Assembly: GCF_004298145.1 (NCBI RefSeq)
Contig: NZ_SCRH01000017.1
Location: forward strand, 87,894 to 151,893
Reading direction: 5' to 3'
Source of the DNA: Mycobacterium sp.
GTDB lineage: Bacteria; Actinomycetota; Actinomycetes; Mycobacteriales; Mycobacteriaceae
Length of the DNA: 64,000 nucleotides
A model generated the notes under the pieces. That model had not been told where the DNA came from. It did not search any database and saw nothing but the letters and a program-made list of their open reading frames with translations. A program made the position numbers and the translations under genes. Below, piece by piece: positions 17,674-26,688 of this stretch. Within the stretch, counting starts at the first letter, position 1, and each line of letters opens with the position of its first letter.

Positions 17674-17815
17674 TTGTGGAATGTGTCTACTCGGACCCCA
17701 GCGCACTGTCAATACGAAGCCAAAATACTTGAATAGCTTGGAATTCACGTGCTTGATGATTGACGGGAAAGTGACCGGGGTGTACACCAAGTGATCAGAT
17801 GACCGGAGGAAGCAC

Positions 17816-19276
17816 ATGGCCGATTCACAGGCGCTAGTCGAGACCTATGAGCTCTACATCGATGGGAACTGGGTCGAGCCGCAGGACGGCCGATACGACG
17901 ACCTCTCCCCGTCCACCGAAACCGTCATCGCCACCGCACCCGACGCGAGCGTCGCCCAGGTCGGTGACGCGATCGCCGCCGCCCGCCGAGCCTTCGACAG
18001 CGGACCCTGGCGGACCATGAGCGCCGAGCAGCGCGCCGGGTGCCTGGGTCAGCTGGGCGACGCCCTGATGAAGCACGCCGACGACTTCTTCGCACTGTCC
18101 CAGGCGGAGTGGGGCTGCATCGCCAACGAACGCATCATGCAGATCGACGGCGCCGGCTTCATGTCCCTGCACGCCGCGCAGCTCGCCACCGAGCTGACCG
18201 ACCAAGAGGTCACCGGCATGGGCGCCGGAACCACGTTGTTGCGTCATGCGCCGCTGGGTGTCGTATCGGTGCTGACGCCGTGGAACTTCCCGCACTGTCT
18301 CAACGTGATGAAGTTGAATCATGCTCTGGCCGCGGGCAATACCGTCGTGCTCAAACCCTCGCCGCTGACCCCGCTGGCAGGCCTGGCGCTCGCGCGAATC
18401 ATCGACGAACACACCGATATCCCGCCCGGCGTGGTCAACGTCGTCACCCCGTCCGGCGTCGAGGCGGCCAAATTGCTGACCACCGATCCGCGCATCGACA
18501 TGGTGAGCTTCACCGGCAGCTCGGTCGTCGGCCGCCAGGTCATGTCCGCCGCCGGCGACACGATGAAGCGGATCCTGCTCGAGCTCGGCGGCAAGTCCGC
18601 GAGCATCGTCCTCGACGACGCGCAGGTCACCGACGAAATGCTGCAGCAGATGCTGTTCGACTGCTGCTCGCTGCACGCCGGACAGGCCTGCATCCTGCAC
18701 AGCCGGCTGCTATTGCCCGATTCGCTGCACGACGACGTCGTCGACCGGCTCGCCGCGTTGGCCCGCGAGGTCAAGGTGGGCGATCCCACCGATCCCGAGG
18801 TGCAGATGGGTCCGCTGATCAGTGCGGCGCAACGGGATCGGGTCGAGGCGCATGTCGCCGGTGCGCTCGACGACGGGGCGACGCTGGTGACCGGCGGTGG
18901 CCGCCCGGCCGGATTGGACGTCGGCTTCTACTTCGAGCCGACGATTCTGTCCGACGTGGAGCCGAATTCGACCATCGCGCAAGAGGAAGTGTTCGGCCCG
19001 GTGTTGACGGTGCTGCGTTACCGCGACGACGACGACGCGGTCGCCATCGCGAACAACTCGCGATACGGCCTCTCCGGTGCGGTGTGGGGCGGCGACGTGG
19101 ACCGTGCCGTCGGCGTGGCGCGCCGCATCCGTACCGGCCAGATCGCGGTCAACGGCTGCGGCCCCGGCGGAGCGCCGTTCGGCGGCTTCAAGCTCAGCGG
19201 CTTGGGCCGTGAGGGCGGGGGAATCGCCGGAATACACCAGTACATGGAGCCGATGGCCATCGGAGTTCCCGCGTGA
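17816..19276 (+). CDS. NAD(P)-dependent aldehyde dehydrogenase
   Basis: The 486-residue class I/II type enzyme has the TPWNFP segment, the NAD-binding FTGSSVVGRQ, the general-base Glu in LELGGKSA, the nucleophile Cys292 (HAGQACILHS) and EEVFGPVLTV. It oxidises an aldehyde to an acid. The ATG at 17816 follows a clear ribosome site (GGAGGAAGC). It is divergent from the P450 operon and overlaps the CoA-transferase start (GTGA), so aldehyde oxidation and CoA activation are coupled. The acid product is presumably the substrate of the next gene. Confidence 0.88.
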   Translation: MADSQALVETYELYIDGNWVEPQDGRYDDLSPSTETVIATAPDASVAQVGDAIAAARRAFDSGPWRTMSAEQRAGCLGQLGDALMKHADDFFALSQAEWGCIANERIMQIDGAGFMSLHAAQLATELTDQEVTGMGAGTTLLRHAPLGVVSVLTPWNFPHCLNVMKLNHALAAGNTVVLKPSPLTPLAGLALARIIDEHTDIPPGVVNVVTPSGVEAAKLLTTDPRIDMVSFTGSSVVGRQVMSAAGDTMKRILLELGGKSASIVLDDAQVTDEMLQQMLFDCCSLHAGQACILHSRLLLPDSLHDDVVDRLAALAREVKVGDPTDPEVQMGPLISAAQRDRVEAHVAGALDDGATLVTGGGRPAGLDVGFYFEPTILSDVEPNSTIAQEEVFGPVLTVLRYRDDDDAVAIANNSRYGLSGAVWGGDVDRAVGVARRIRTGQIAVNGCGPGGAPFGGFKLSGLGREGGGIAGIHQYMEPMAIGVPA

Positions 19277-21564
19277 CGGGACCCCTTGCGGGGCTCCACG
19301 TCGTCGAAATCGCAAGCGAGATCTCCGGTCCCTACGCCGCCAAGCTCCTGGTGGACCTGGGCGCCGAGGTCATCAAAATCGAGCCGCCCGCCGGCGACCC
19401 GCTGCGACGGTGGGGACCGTTCCCCTCAGGCGTCGCCGACCCGCATCGCTGCGGCTTGTTCGAGTATCTCAACGCCGGCAAACGCGGTGCCACACTTGAT
19501 CTCTCGACAACACGTGACCTCGCGGTCGCCCGCGAGCTTATTGGGCAGGCGCACCTGCTGGTAGAGGATCTCGTGCCCGGGACGCTGCGGGGATGGGGAC
19601 TCGACCTCGACAACCTGCAGCACCTCAACCCAAACCTGGTGCTGCTGCGCATCTCTGCGTTCGGTCAATCGGGGCCGTGGCATCGTCGGCAGGCCACACC
19701 GCTGACGCTGCAGGCGGCATCGGGCTGGATCAGCTCCCGGGATCCGCAGCGCCCGCCGGTTCAGGTCGGCGCCCGGATCGCCGAGTACGTCGCGGGCGGC
19801 TACGGCGCGCTGGGCGCGCTGACCGCGTTGCGGCTGCGGCCGTGCGGGCGGATCAGGGAAGTGGATGTCTCGCAGTTGGAATCGTTGTTGTCGACGCTGC
19901 CCTATCCGATGTTGATGGCACAGCGGATGCGACGGCTCGGCTTGCCCGCCAACCTGCGATCGGGGCCCATGCTGGGCGTCGTGCGTGCCGCCGACGGCTG
20001 GGTGGGAATCAACTGTCTTACAGGCCAGCACTGGCTCGACGTGTGCGCGATGCTCGGTCTGCCCGAATTCGCCGAACACCAACTCGCGATCATGATGGGC
20101 GGTCCGCAGCGCGACGAATTCTTCGCCAGGGCCGGGGCGTGGCTGGCCGGCCAGACCGTCGCCGAGATCGTGGAACTCGGTCAGGCGCTGCGGATTCCGG
20201 CCGCCCCGGTCAACGACGGCGCCACCGTGCTCGACTGTCCGCAATACGCCACCCGCGGATTCTTCGTGGCGGCCGGTGGGCCCGGATGGTCGTTTCAGCG
20301 CCCCGGCCCGCCATTCAGGCTATCGAAAACCCCTGTGGCACAGCCATATCGGGCGCCTCACCTGGGAACGCGTGCCCGGTCCTGGACGGGTGGCGGCCAG
20401 TCGCTTTCGGCCGCAGCGGCATCGCTGCCCTTCGCCGGGCTGCGGGTGCTCGACCTGACCACGTTTTGGGCCGGGGCGTATCTGACGTGCTACCTCGGCG
20501 CGTTCGGCGCCGATATCGTCAAGGTCGAGTCGATCCAGCGGCCCGACGGTCACCGCTACTCGGGGGCATTCGCCTACGAGGGCGACGACTGGTATGAGCG
20601 CAGCCCCATCTGGCAGGGCACCAACCTCAACAAGCGCGACCTCACCCTCGACCTGACGTCGCAACGCGGCCTGGACATCGCCCGAAAGTTGGCCGCGCAG
20701 GCCGACATCGTGGTGGAGAACTTCTCGCCGCGCGTGGTCGAACAGTTCGGCCTCGACTACGACTCCCTGGTGGCGCTGAAGCCGGACGTCATCGTGGTCC
20801 GCATGCCGGGATACGGCCTGCGGGGCCCGTGGCGCGACTACGTCGGCTGGGCCCTGAACTTCGAGCAGACCTCCGGAATGTCGGCGATCACCGGCTATCC
20901 CGACGGCCCGCCGTGCAACCCGCAGGGGCCCGCGGATCCGATCGTCGGCGTGCACGCCGGCGTCGCGCTGCTGGCCGCCCTCGAGCACCGCACCCGCACC
21001 GGGGTCGGGCAACTGATCGAGATCGCCCAGGTCGAAGTCGCCGCCTGTGTCACCGCCGAGCCGGTGATCGAATACTCGATGAACGGCGCGGTGCGGCCGC
21101 GCGAGGGCAACCGCCGGCGCGGCTATCTCCAAGGCGTCTACCCGACCGCCGACGACGAGGTGTGGGTGGCGCTGTCCGTGCCCGATCAGCCAATCGACCA
21201 CGACGCGTTCGACGAGATGGTCGCCCGGTGGACCCGCACGCAGACCGCCGCGTCTGTCATGGAAGCCCTTCACGCACAAGGGATCCCGGCCGAGCGCGTG
21301 ATTACCGGAGACCAGATGTATGAGATCGCCCAGCTCGACGCCCGCGACTACTACGAGGAGCTCGAACATCCCGTAACCGGGCCGCACCGCTACCCCGGCT
21401 GGCCGTTTCGCATCACGCCCGGACCGCACCGCCACCACCGCAGCGCCCCGCCGACGCTTGGCCAGCACAACGACGAGATCCTGGGCGAGCTGGGTTTGTC
21501 CGGGGCTGAAGTGACCGACCTGCGTCACCAGCGGGTCATCGGTGAGCGGGTGCTCAACGCGTAA
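19273..21564 (+). CDS. Tandem type III (CaiB/BaiF) CoA-transferase
   Basis: The 763-residue chain contains two family III CoA-transferase domains in a row, about 1-370 and 380-763, each opening with a similar LAGL(H/R)V(V/L) strand and GAE/D-VIK-VE segment. The family swaps CoA between acids, so this protein could activate the acid made by the aldehyde dehydrogenase without ATP. In domain 2 GPADPIVGVHAG places an Asp where the catalytic residue is expected; the matching place in domain 1 (GARIAEYVAGG) has no Asp. A single chain with one active half resembles the DddD-type layout. GTG start at 19273, coupled to the preceding gene. Confidence 0.85.
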   Translation: MTGPLAGLHVVEIASEISGPYAAKLLVDLGAEVIKIEPPAGDPLRRWGPFPSGVADPHRCGLFEYLNAGKRGATLDLSTTRDLAVARELIGQAHLLVEDLVPGTLRGWGLDLDNLQHLNPNLVLLRISAFGQSGPWHRRQATPLTLQAASGWISSRDPQRPPVQVGARIAEYVAGGYGALGALTALRLRPCGRIREVDVSQLESLLSTLPYPMLMAQRMRRLGLPANLRSGPMLGVVRAADGWVGINCLTGQHWLDVCAMLGLPEFAEHQLAIMMGGPQRDEFFARAGAWLAGQTVAEIVELGQALRIPAAPVNDGATVLDCPQYATRGFFVAAGGPGWSFQRPGPPFRLSKTPVAQPYRAPHLGTRARSWTGGGQSLSAAAASLPFAGLRVLDLTTFWAGAYLTCYLGAFGADIVKVESIQRPDGHRYSGAFAYEGDDWYERSPIWQGTNLNKRDLTLDLTSQRGLDIARKLAAQADIVVENFSPRVVEQFGLDYDSLVALKPDVIVVRMPGYGLRGPWRDYVGWALNFEQTSGMSAITGYPDGPPCNPQGPADPIVGVHAGVALLAALEHRTRTGVGQLIEIAQVEVAACVTAEPVIEYSMNGAVRPREGNRRRGYLQGVYPTADDEVWVALSVPDQPIDHDAFDEMVARWTRTQTAASVMEALHAQGIPAERVITGDQMYEIAQLDARDYYEELEHPVTGPHRYPGWPFRITPGPHRHHRSAPPTLGQHNDEILGELGLSGAEVTDLRHQRVIGERVLNA

Positions 21565-21607
21565 CTGCGCTTTGGTAAACCGTGCACGACATGCCAAGCT
21601 GCTCGCC

Positions 21608-22516
21608 ATGGCCATCGAGATCGCCCGCCCCAAACTCGAGGGAAACGTCGCCGTCGGTGAAGACCGCCAGATCGGCTTCGCCGAATTCGGGGACCCGCAG
21701 GGCCGCGCGGTCTTCTGGCTGCACGGCACCCCCGGCGCCCGCCGCCAGATTCCCACCGAAGCGCGCCTCTACGCCGAAACCAACAAGATCCGGCTGATCG
21801 GGCTGGACCGTCCCGGGATCGGCTCGTCGACACCCCATCGGTACGAGAACATCCGGGCTTTCGCCGACGACCTGCGGACCATCGCGGACACGCTCGGCAT
21901 CGACAAAATGGCCGTCATCGGCCTGTCCGGCGGCGGTCCGTACGCGCTCGCGTCGGCCGCGGTCCTGCCCGACCGGGTCGTGGCGGCCGGCGTGCTCGGC
22001 GGTGTCGCACCGTTCCTCGGCGACGAGGGGATCACCAGCGGTCTGATGAACCTGGGCAAGCGGGTGGCGCCGCTGCTGCGGCTGGGCGGTGACCCGCTGC
22101 GGATCGGCGCCAGCCTGGTGGTCCGGGCGATCCGACCGGTCGCGAATACCGCGCTGTATCTGTACGCGGCGGTATCGCCCGAGGCCGATCGGCGCCTGCT
22201 CACCCGCCCCGAGTTCGGAGCCATGTTCCTCGACGACCTGCTCAACGGCAGCCGCAAGCAGCTGGCGGCCCCCTTCAACGACATCATCCTGTTCACCCGG
22301 GACTGGGGATTCCGGCTCGACGAGGTCAGGGTCCCGGTCCGCTGGTGGCACGGCGACAGTGACCACATCGTGCCGTTCGCCCATGGCGAGCACGTGGTGT
22401 CCCTGCTGCCCGACTGCGAGCTGTTCGTGCTGCCCGGCGAAAGCCACCTCGCCGGGCTGGGTCGCGGCGAGGAGATCCTGTCCACCCTGATCAAGATCTG
22501 GGACGAGCAGAACTGA
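21608..22516 (+). CDS. Alpha/beta hydrolase (Rv1191-like)
   Basis: This 302-residue hydrolase has an HGTPGARR oxyanion segment, the nucleophile elbow GLSGGGPY, an acid in GDSDHIVPF and a late His in GESHLAGLG, so the triad appears complete. The substrate is unknown. It matches Rv1191 in length and in its position before fadD36, so it marks the return to the gene order shared with M. tuberculosis. The ATG at 21608 (MAIEIARPKLEG) is chosen over 21542 because the extra residues do not look coding. A 43-bp gap separates it from the CoA-transferase gene. Confidence 0.85.
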   Translation: MAIEIARPKLEGNVAVGEDRQIGFAEFGDPQGRAVFWLHGTPGARRQIPTEARLYAETNKIRLIGLDRPGIGSSTPHRYENIRAFADDLRTIADTLGIDKMAVIGLSGGGPYALASAAVLPDRVVAAGVLGGVAPFLGDEGITSGLMNLGKRVAPLLRLGGDPLRIGASLVVRAIRPVANTALYLYAAVSPEADRRLLTRPEFGAMFLDDLLNGSRKQLAAPFNDIILFTRDWGFRLDEVRVPVRWWHGDSDHIVPFAHGEHVVSLLPDCELFVLPGESHLAGLGRGEEILSTLIKIWDEQN

Positions 22517-22544
22517 CCCTTCGGGCTCCGGGTAGCCTGCTGAC

Positions 22545-23966
22545 GTGCTGCTGGCGTCCCTTGATCCCTCGGTCGTAACCGCCACCGATATCGACGATGC
22601 GGTGCGCATCGACGGCACCGTGCTCAGCCGCAGCGACCTGGTCGGTGCCGCCACCTCGGTGGCCGAGCGGGTGGGCGGCGCGGGCCGGGTCGCCATCCTG
22701 GCCGCCCCGACCGCCGAGACGGTGCTGGCGGTCACCGGGTGCCTGATCGCCGGAGTGCCCTTCGTCCCGGTGCCCGCCGACGTCGGCGCGGCCGAACGCC
22801 ACCACATGCTCACCGATTCCGGAGCGCACGCCTGGCTTGGGGCGGCTCCGGACAAGCCCGAAGGGCTGCCGCACATCCCGGTCCGCTTGCACGCCCGCTC
22901 CTGGCACCGCTACCCCGAGCCGTCGCCCGACGCCACCGCGATGATCATCTACACCTCCGGCACCACTGGGCTGCCCAAAGGGGTGGTACTGAGCCGGCGA
23001 GCGATCGCCGCCGACCTGGACGCGCTCGCGCAAGCCTGGCAATGGACAGCCGACGACGTCTTGGTGCACGGGTTGCCGCTCTTCCACGTCCACGGCCTGG
23101 TGTTGGGCCTGCTCGGCTCGCTGCGGATCGGAAATCGCTTCATCCACACCGGAAAGCCGACGCCGGCGGGCTACGCCCACGCCCGCACCGACTTCGGCGG
23201 CACGCTGTTTTTCGGCGTGCCGACGGTGTGGTCGCGGGTGGTGGCCGACGAGGCGGCCGCCCGGGCGCTGGGCCCGGCGCGGCTTTTGGTCTCGGGAAGC
23301 GCAGCGCTGCCGGTTCCGGTGTTCGACCGGTTGGCGGCGTTGACCGGGCATCAGCCCGTCGAACGCTACGGCGCCTCGGAATCGCTGATCACCATTTCGA
23401 CGCGGGCCGACGGCGAGCGGCGCCCGGGGTGGGTGGGTCTGCCGCTCGCCGGGGTGCAGACCCGGGTGCTCGATGACGACGGCGGGCCGGTGCCGCACGA
23501 CGGGGAAACCGTCGGGAAGCTCCACGTTCGCGGTCCGATGATGTTCGACGGCTACCTGAATCGACCGGACGCCACCGCCGAGGCGTTCGACGCCGACGGC
23601 TGGTACCGCACCGGTGACGTCGCGGTCATCGACGCCGCGGGGATGCACCGCATCGTGGGGCGCGAGTCGGTCGATCTGATCAAGTCCGGTGGCTACCGCA
23701 TCGGCGCGGGCGAGATCGAGACGGTGCTGCTCGGGCATCCGGGCGTGCAGGAGGCCGCGGTGGTGGGGATGCCCGATGCGGACCTGGGGCAGCGCATCGT
23801 CGCGTACATCGTCGGAGCGGCGGAGCTGAGCGCCGACGAACTGATCGACTATGTCGCGCAACAACTTTCGGTGCACAAGCGGCCGCGTGAGGTGCGCGTC
23901 GTCGACGCGCTGCCCCGCAATGCCATGGGCAAGGTCCTCAAGAAGCAGCTGCTGTCCGAGGGCTGA
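22545..23966 (+). CDS. fadD36: Acyl-CoA synthetase FadD36
   Basis: The 473-residue AMP-forming ligase has the P-loop IYTSGTTGLPKG near 142-153, ERYGASE, the YRTGD motif and the C-terminal lysine in NAMGKVLKKQLL. It matches Rv1193 in length and nearly throughout by memory. Compared with longer FadD enzymes it is short and resembles malonyl-CoA synthetases (MatB), so the substrate may be a dicarboxylic or short acid. GTG start at 22545, 28 nt after the hydrolase. Confidence 0.9.
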   Translation: MLLASLDPSVVTATDIDDAVRIDGTVLSRSDLVGAATSVAERVGGAGRVAILAAPTAETVLAVTGCLIAGVPFVPVPADVGAAERHHMLTDSGAHAWLGAAPDKPEGLPHIPVRLHARSWHRYPEPSPDATAMIIYTSGTTGLPKGVVLSRRAIAADLDALAQAWQWTADDVLVHGLPLFHVHGLVLGLLGSLRIGNRFIHTGKPTPAGYAHARTDFGGTLFFGVPTVWSRVVADEAAARALGPARLLVSGSAALPVPVFDRLAALTGHQPVERYGASESLITISTRADGERRPGWVGLPLAGVQTRVLDDDGGPVPHDGETVGKLHVRGPMMFDGYLNRPDATAEAFDADGWYRTGDVAVIDAAGMHRIVGRESVDLIKSGGYRIGAGEIETVLLGHPGVQEAAVVGMPDADLGQRIVAYIVGAAELSADELIDYVAQQLSVHKRPREVRVVDALPRNAMGKVLKKQLLSEG

Positions 23967-23992
23967 GCGTCGTTCCGCGCGGGCGTAACCAC

Positions 23993-24022
23993 ACTGCGAA
24001 ACCCAGCTCGATTCTTCGCAGT
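23993..24022. other. Inverted repeat in fadD36-transporter gap
   Basis: ACTGCGAA-N14-TTCGCAGT is an exact 8-bp inverted repeat in the 101-bp gap between fadD36 and the transporter gene. It could be a weak terminator stem or a regulator site; nothing in the sequence decides between these. Confidence 0.3.
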
Positions 24023-24067
24023 CGCGATACGCTCGCGGTCCAACGGGCGGCAGGTACCGTCGTAAAA

Positions 24068-25387
24068 GTGCAAGGACGGAACCGACCACCGGGTGGCGCC
24101 GCCACGACCGTCGTGATCGGGCCCACGCCGATGAGGCGGATCGCGGCCGCCTGTTTCGTCGGCTCGGCGATCGAGTTCTACGACTTCCTCATCTACGGCA
24201 CCGCGGCGGCGCTGGTGTTCCCGACGGTGTTCTTCCCGCACCTGAGCACTGCCGGCGCCACGATTGCCTCGATGGGAACGTTTGCGACGGCGTTTTTGTC
24301 CCGGCCCCTCGGCGCGGCCGTGTTCGGATACTTCGGGGACCGGCTGGGGCGCAAGAAGACCCTGGTCTCCACGCTGCTGATCATGGGCCTGTCGACGGTG
24401 TGCGTGGGCCTGATCCCCAGCTCCGGGGCGATCGGTGCCGCGGCGCCGCTGATCTTGGTGGCGCTTCGGCTGTTGCAGGGGTTCGCCGTCGGCGGCGAAT
24501 GGGCGGGCTCGGCGTTGCTGAGCGCCGAATACGCGCCGGCCGACCAGCGTGGCCGCTACGGCGTGTTCACGTTGCTGGGTGGCGGCACCGCGGCCGTGCT
24601 GAGCAGCGCAACCTTTCTCGGGGTGAACGTCACCGTCGGTGAAGGCAGTCCGGCGTTTCTGCAGTGGGGCTGGCGGGTGCCTTTCCTGCTCAGCGCGGTG
24701 TTGGTCGCGCTCGCCCTGTATGTGCGCCTGAACATCGAGGAGACCCCGGTGTTCGCGGAGGAGAAGGCGCGTGAGCTGATACCCAAAACACCGCTCGCGG
24801 AGCTGCTGCGCCTGCAACGCCGTGAGATCGCGCTGGCCGCGGGCAGCATCCTCGGCGCGTTGGGGTTCATCTACATGGCCAACACCTACCTGGCGATGTA
24901 CGCGCACTCCCACCTGGGGTATTCGCGCAACTTCATCTGGTTCGTCGGCGCGCTGGGCGGGCTCGCAAGCATGACGTTCATGGTGACCTCGGCCGTTCTG
25001 TGCGACCGGCTCGGGCGCCGTCGCATCATGCTGGTGGGGTGGACGTGTTGTCTGCTGTGGTCATTTCTGGTGATGCCGCTGTTGGATACGGGCCAACCGG
25101 TCCTTTATGCGGTGGCGATCGTCGGGATGTGCACAGTCGCGGCGATCGGCTCCGGCCCGACGGCGGCGTTCATCCCCGAGCTGTTCGCCACCCGCTACCG
25201 CTACAGCGGAACCGCGCTGGCGCAAAACCTCGCCGGCATCGTTGGTAGCGCGTCGCCGCCGCTGGTCGCCGGGGCCCTGCTGGTGACCTACGGCAGCTGG
25301 GCGATCGGGCTCATGCTGGCGGCCCTCACGTCGGTCAGCGTGGTGTGCACCTATCTACTGCCCGAAACCAACGGCACGGCGCTTTGA
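24068..25387 (+). CDS. MFS metabolite:proton symporter (Rv1200-like)
   Basis: The 439-residue protein has about 12 membrane segments and the MFS loop motif GDRLGRKKTL near 85-95, with a degenerate repeat in CDRLGRRRIML in the second half. The EFYDFLIYG first helix and GFAVGGEWAG identify the metabolite/H+ symporter group that moves small organic acids or osmolytes. The substrate is unknown. It faces dapD, with stops 3 nt apart, and matches Rv1200, which also precedes dapD. GTG start at 24068; the N-terminal 19 residues could be trimmed to the ATG of MRRIAAACF. Confidence 0.88.
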   Translation: MQGRNRPPGGAATTVVIGPTPMRRIAAACFVGSAIEFYDFLIYGTAAALVFPTVFFPHLSTAGATIASMGTFATAFLSRPLGAAVFGYFGDRLGRKKTLVSTLLIMGLSTVCVGLIPSSGAIGAAAPLILVALRLLQGFAVGGEWAGSALLSAEYAPADQRGRYGVFTLLGGGTAAVLSSATFLGVNVTVGEGSPAFLQWGWRVPFLLSAVLVALALYVRLNIEETPVFAEEKARELIPKTPLAELLRLQRREIALAAGSILGALGFIYMANTYLAMYAHSHLGYSRNFIWFVGALGGLASMTFMVTSAVLCDRLGRRRIMLVGWTCCLLWSFLVMPLLDTGQPVLYAVAIVGMCTVAAIGSGPTAAFIPELFATRYRYSGTALAQNLAGIVGSASPPLVAGALLVTYGSWAIGLMLAALTSVSVVCTYLLPETNGTAL

Positions 25388-25390
25388 TCC

Positions 25391-26344
25391 TCAGTTGGCG
25401 TGCAGGTCCTCGTTGAGGGCAATGCCCTGGCCGCCGCGGGCCACCACCTCGACTGCCCCGCTCAGCGAATTGCGCCGGAACAACAGGTTGTTGCCGCCGG
25501 AGAACTCGCGCGCCTTCATCTCTTTACCCTCGGGCGTGATGACCTTGGTGCCCGCGGTGACATAGAGGCCGGCCTCCACGACGCAGTCGTCGCCCAGTGA
25601 GATGCCCAGGCCCGCGTTGGCGCCGAGCAGGCAACGCTTGCCGATCGAAATGACTTCGGTGCCACCGCCGGACAGCGTGCCCATGATCGAGGCCCCACCA
25701 CCGATATCGGAGCCGTCGCCCACCACCACGCCGGCCGAGATGCGACCCTCCACCATCGACGCCCCCAGCGTGCCGGCGTTGTAGTTGACAAAGCCTTCGT
25801 GCATCACCGTCGTGCCCGGGGCCAGATGGGCACCGAGCCGCACCCGGTCGGCGTCGGCGATGCGCACCCCGGTCGGCAACACGTAGTCGACCATCCGCGG
25901 GAACTTGTCGACGCCGTAAACCGTCACCGGCCCGTGGCGGCGCAGCCGGGCGCGGACAGCCTCGAACCCCTCGACGGCGCAGGGCCCGCGATTAGTCCAC
26001 ACCACATTGGTTAATACCCCGAACAAGCCGCCGGCGTTCAGCCCGTGCGGCGCCACCAACCGGTGCGACAGTAGATGCAGCCGTAGGTAGGCGTCGTAGG
26101 CGTCGGCGGCCACGTCGTCCAGCGAGCCGATGACCGTGCGCACGGCGACGGTCTCGGTGCCGCGGTCGTCGTCCCGGCCGATCAGTGCGGTCAGTTCGGG
26201 CGGGACGTCGGACAGCACGAGTCGCGACGTGGCACCGGTGCCCGATTCGGCCAGTTCCGGTGCGGGAAACCATGTGTCGAGGATCGACCCGTCGGCGGCC
26301 AGCGTCGCCAGGCCTATCCCTTCGGCACCTGCTGCTCTTGTCAC
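25391..26344 (-). CDS. dapD: Tetrahydrodipicolinate N-succinyltransferase
   Basis: The 317-residue enzyme succinylates tetrahydrodipicolinate in the lysine and meso-diaminopimelate pathway that feeds peptidoglycan. The C-terminal half is a left-handed beta helix rich in hexapeptides ([43 protein letters not shown]). The GTG at 26344 gives exactly the 317 residues of the M. tuberculosis protein; a longer frame to 26443 exists but adds 33 Pro/Arg-rich residues. The pathway partner dapE lies about 2.6 kb away, beyond a PE-PPE pair. Confidence 0.92.
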   Translation of the reverse strand: MTRAAGAEGIGLATLAADGSILDTWFPAPELAESGTGATSRLVLSDVPPELTALIGRDDDRGTETVAVRTVIGSLDDVAADAYDAYLRLHLLSHRLVAPHGLNAGGLFGVLTNVVWTNRGPCAVEGFEAVRARLRRHGPVTVYGVDKFPRMVDYVLPTGVRIADADRVRLGAHLAPGTTVMHEGFVNYNAGTLGASMVEGRISAGVVVGDGSDIGGGASIMGTLSGGGTEVISIGKRCLLGANAGLGISLGDDCVVEAGLYVTAGTKVITPEGKEMKAREFSGGNNLLFRRNSLSGAVEVVARGGQGIALNEDLHAN

Positions 26345-26376
26345 GGCGGTCAGGGTACTTGCCGGCCTGCGCCGCG

Positions 26377-26459
26377 GGTCCGTCGCCCCGGTGGGGGGGA
26401 CGCGCGAAACGCCGCGATCAGCTGCGCTTTTGTGGGCCGACACACCGGGGCGACGGACC
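26377..26459. repeat. 17-bp perfect inverted repeat upstream of PE gene
   Basis: GGTCCGTCGCCCCGGTG (26377-26393) recurs exactly inverted at 26443-26459, leaving a 49-bp loop. It sits in the 344-bp gap between the divergent dapD and PE genes, 33 bp upstream of the dapD start. The rest of the gap (26460-26688) shows only the PE ribosome site GAGAAGGAG. The repeat may be an operator pair, a terminator-like stem or the scar of a small element. Confidence 0.6.
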
Positions 26460-26688
26460 GTCCGCGCGGCCGCATATGAAAAGCTGACCCGCGCAACGTG
26501 ACTCGGCCCTCGCTGCGCATCCGCTGCATCGTGCGTTTCTAGGTCAGCCGTCTTGCCAGGTCAACCGCGTGAACCTTGCCGTTTCGGGGTACCTCGCTCC
26601 CGGGATCGGCTGGTCATGTCCTGGGCGTTGCGCAGAGCCAACGTCGCGGGTCCGCAAGGGGCCGGCTCGTTTAGAGAAGGAGAAAACC

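Noticed and set aside
9821..21564. Mobile genomic island
   Set aside because: No integrase, transposase, tRNA or flanking direct repeat is visible, and base composition looks like that of the neighbours; recent transfer cannot be claimed.
19273..21564. Fusion artefact of two CoA-transferase genes
   Set aside because: The frame is open without interruption, the linker is plausible and tandem family III enzymes are known, so a real fusion is more likely.
22491..24089. 532-codon open frame opposite fadD36
   Set aside because: Antisense shadow; its composition is typical of reverse-strand frames in high-G+C DNA.
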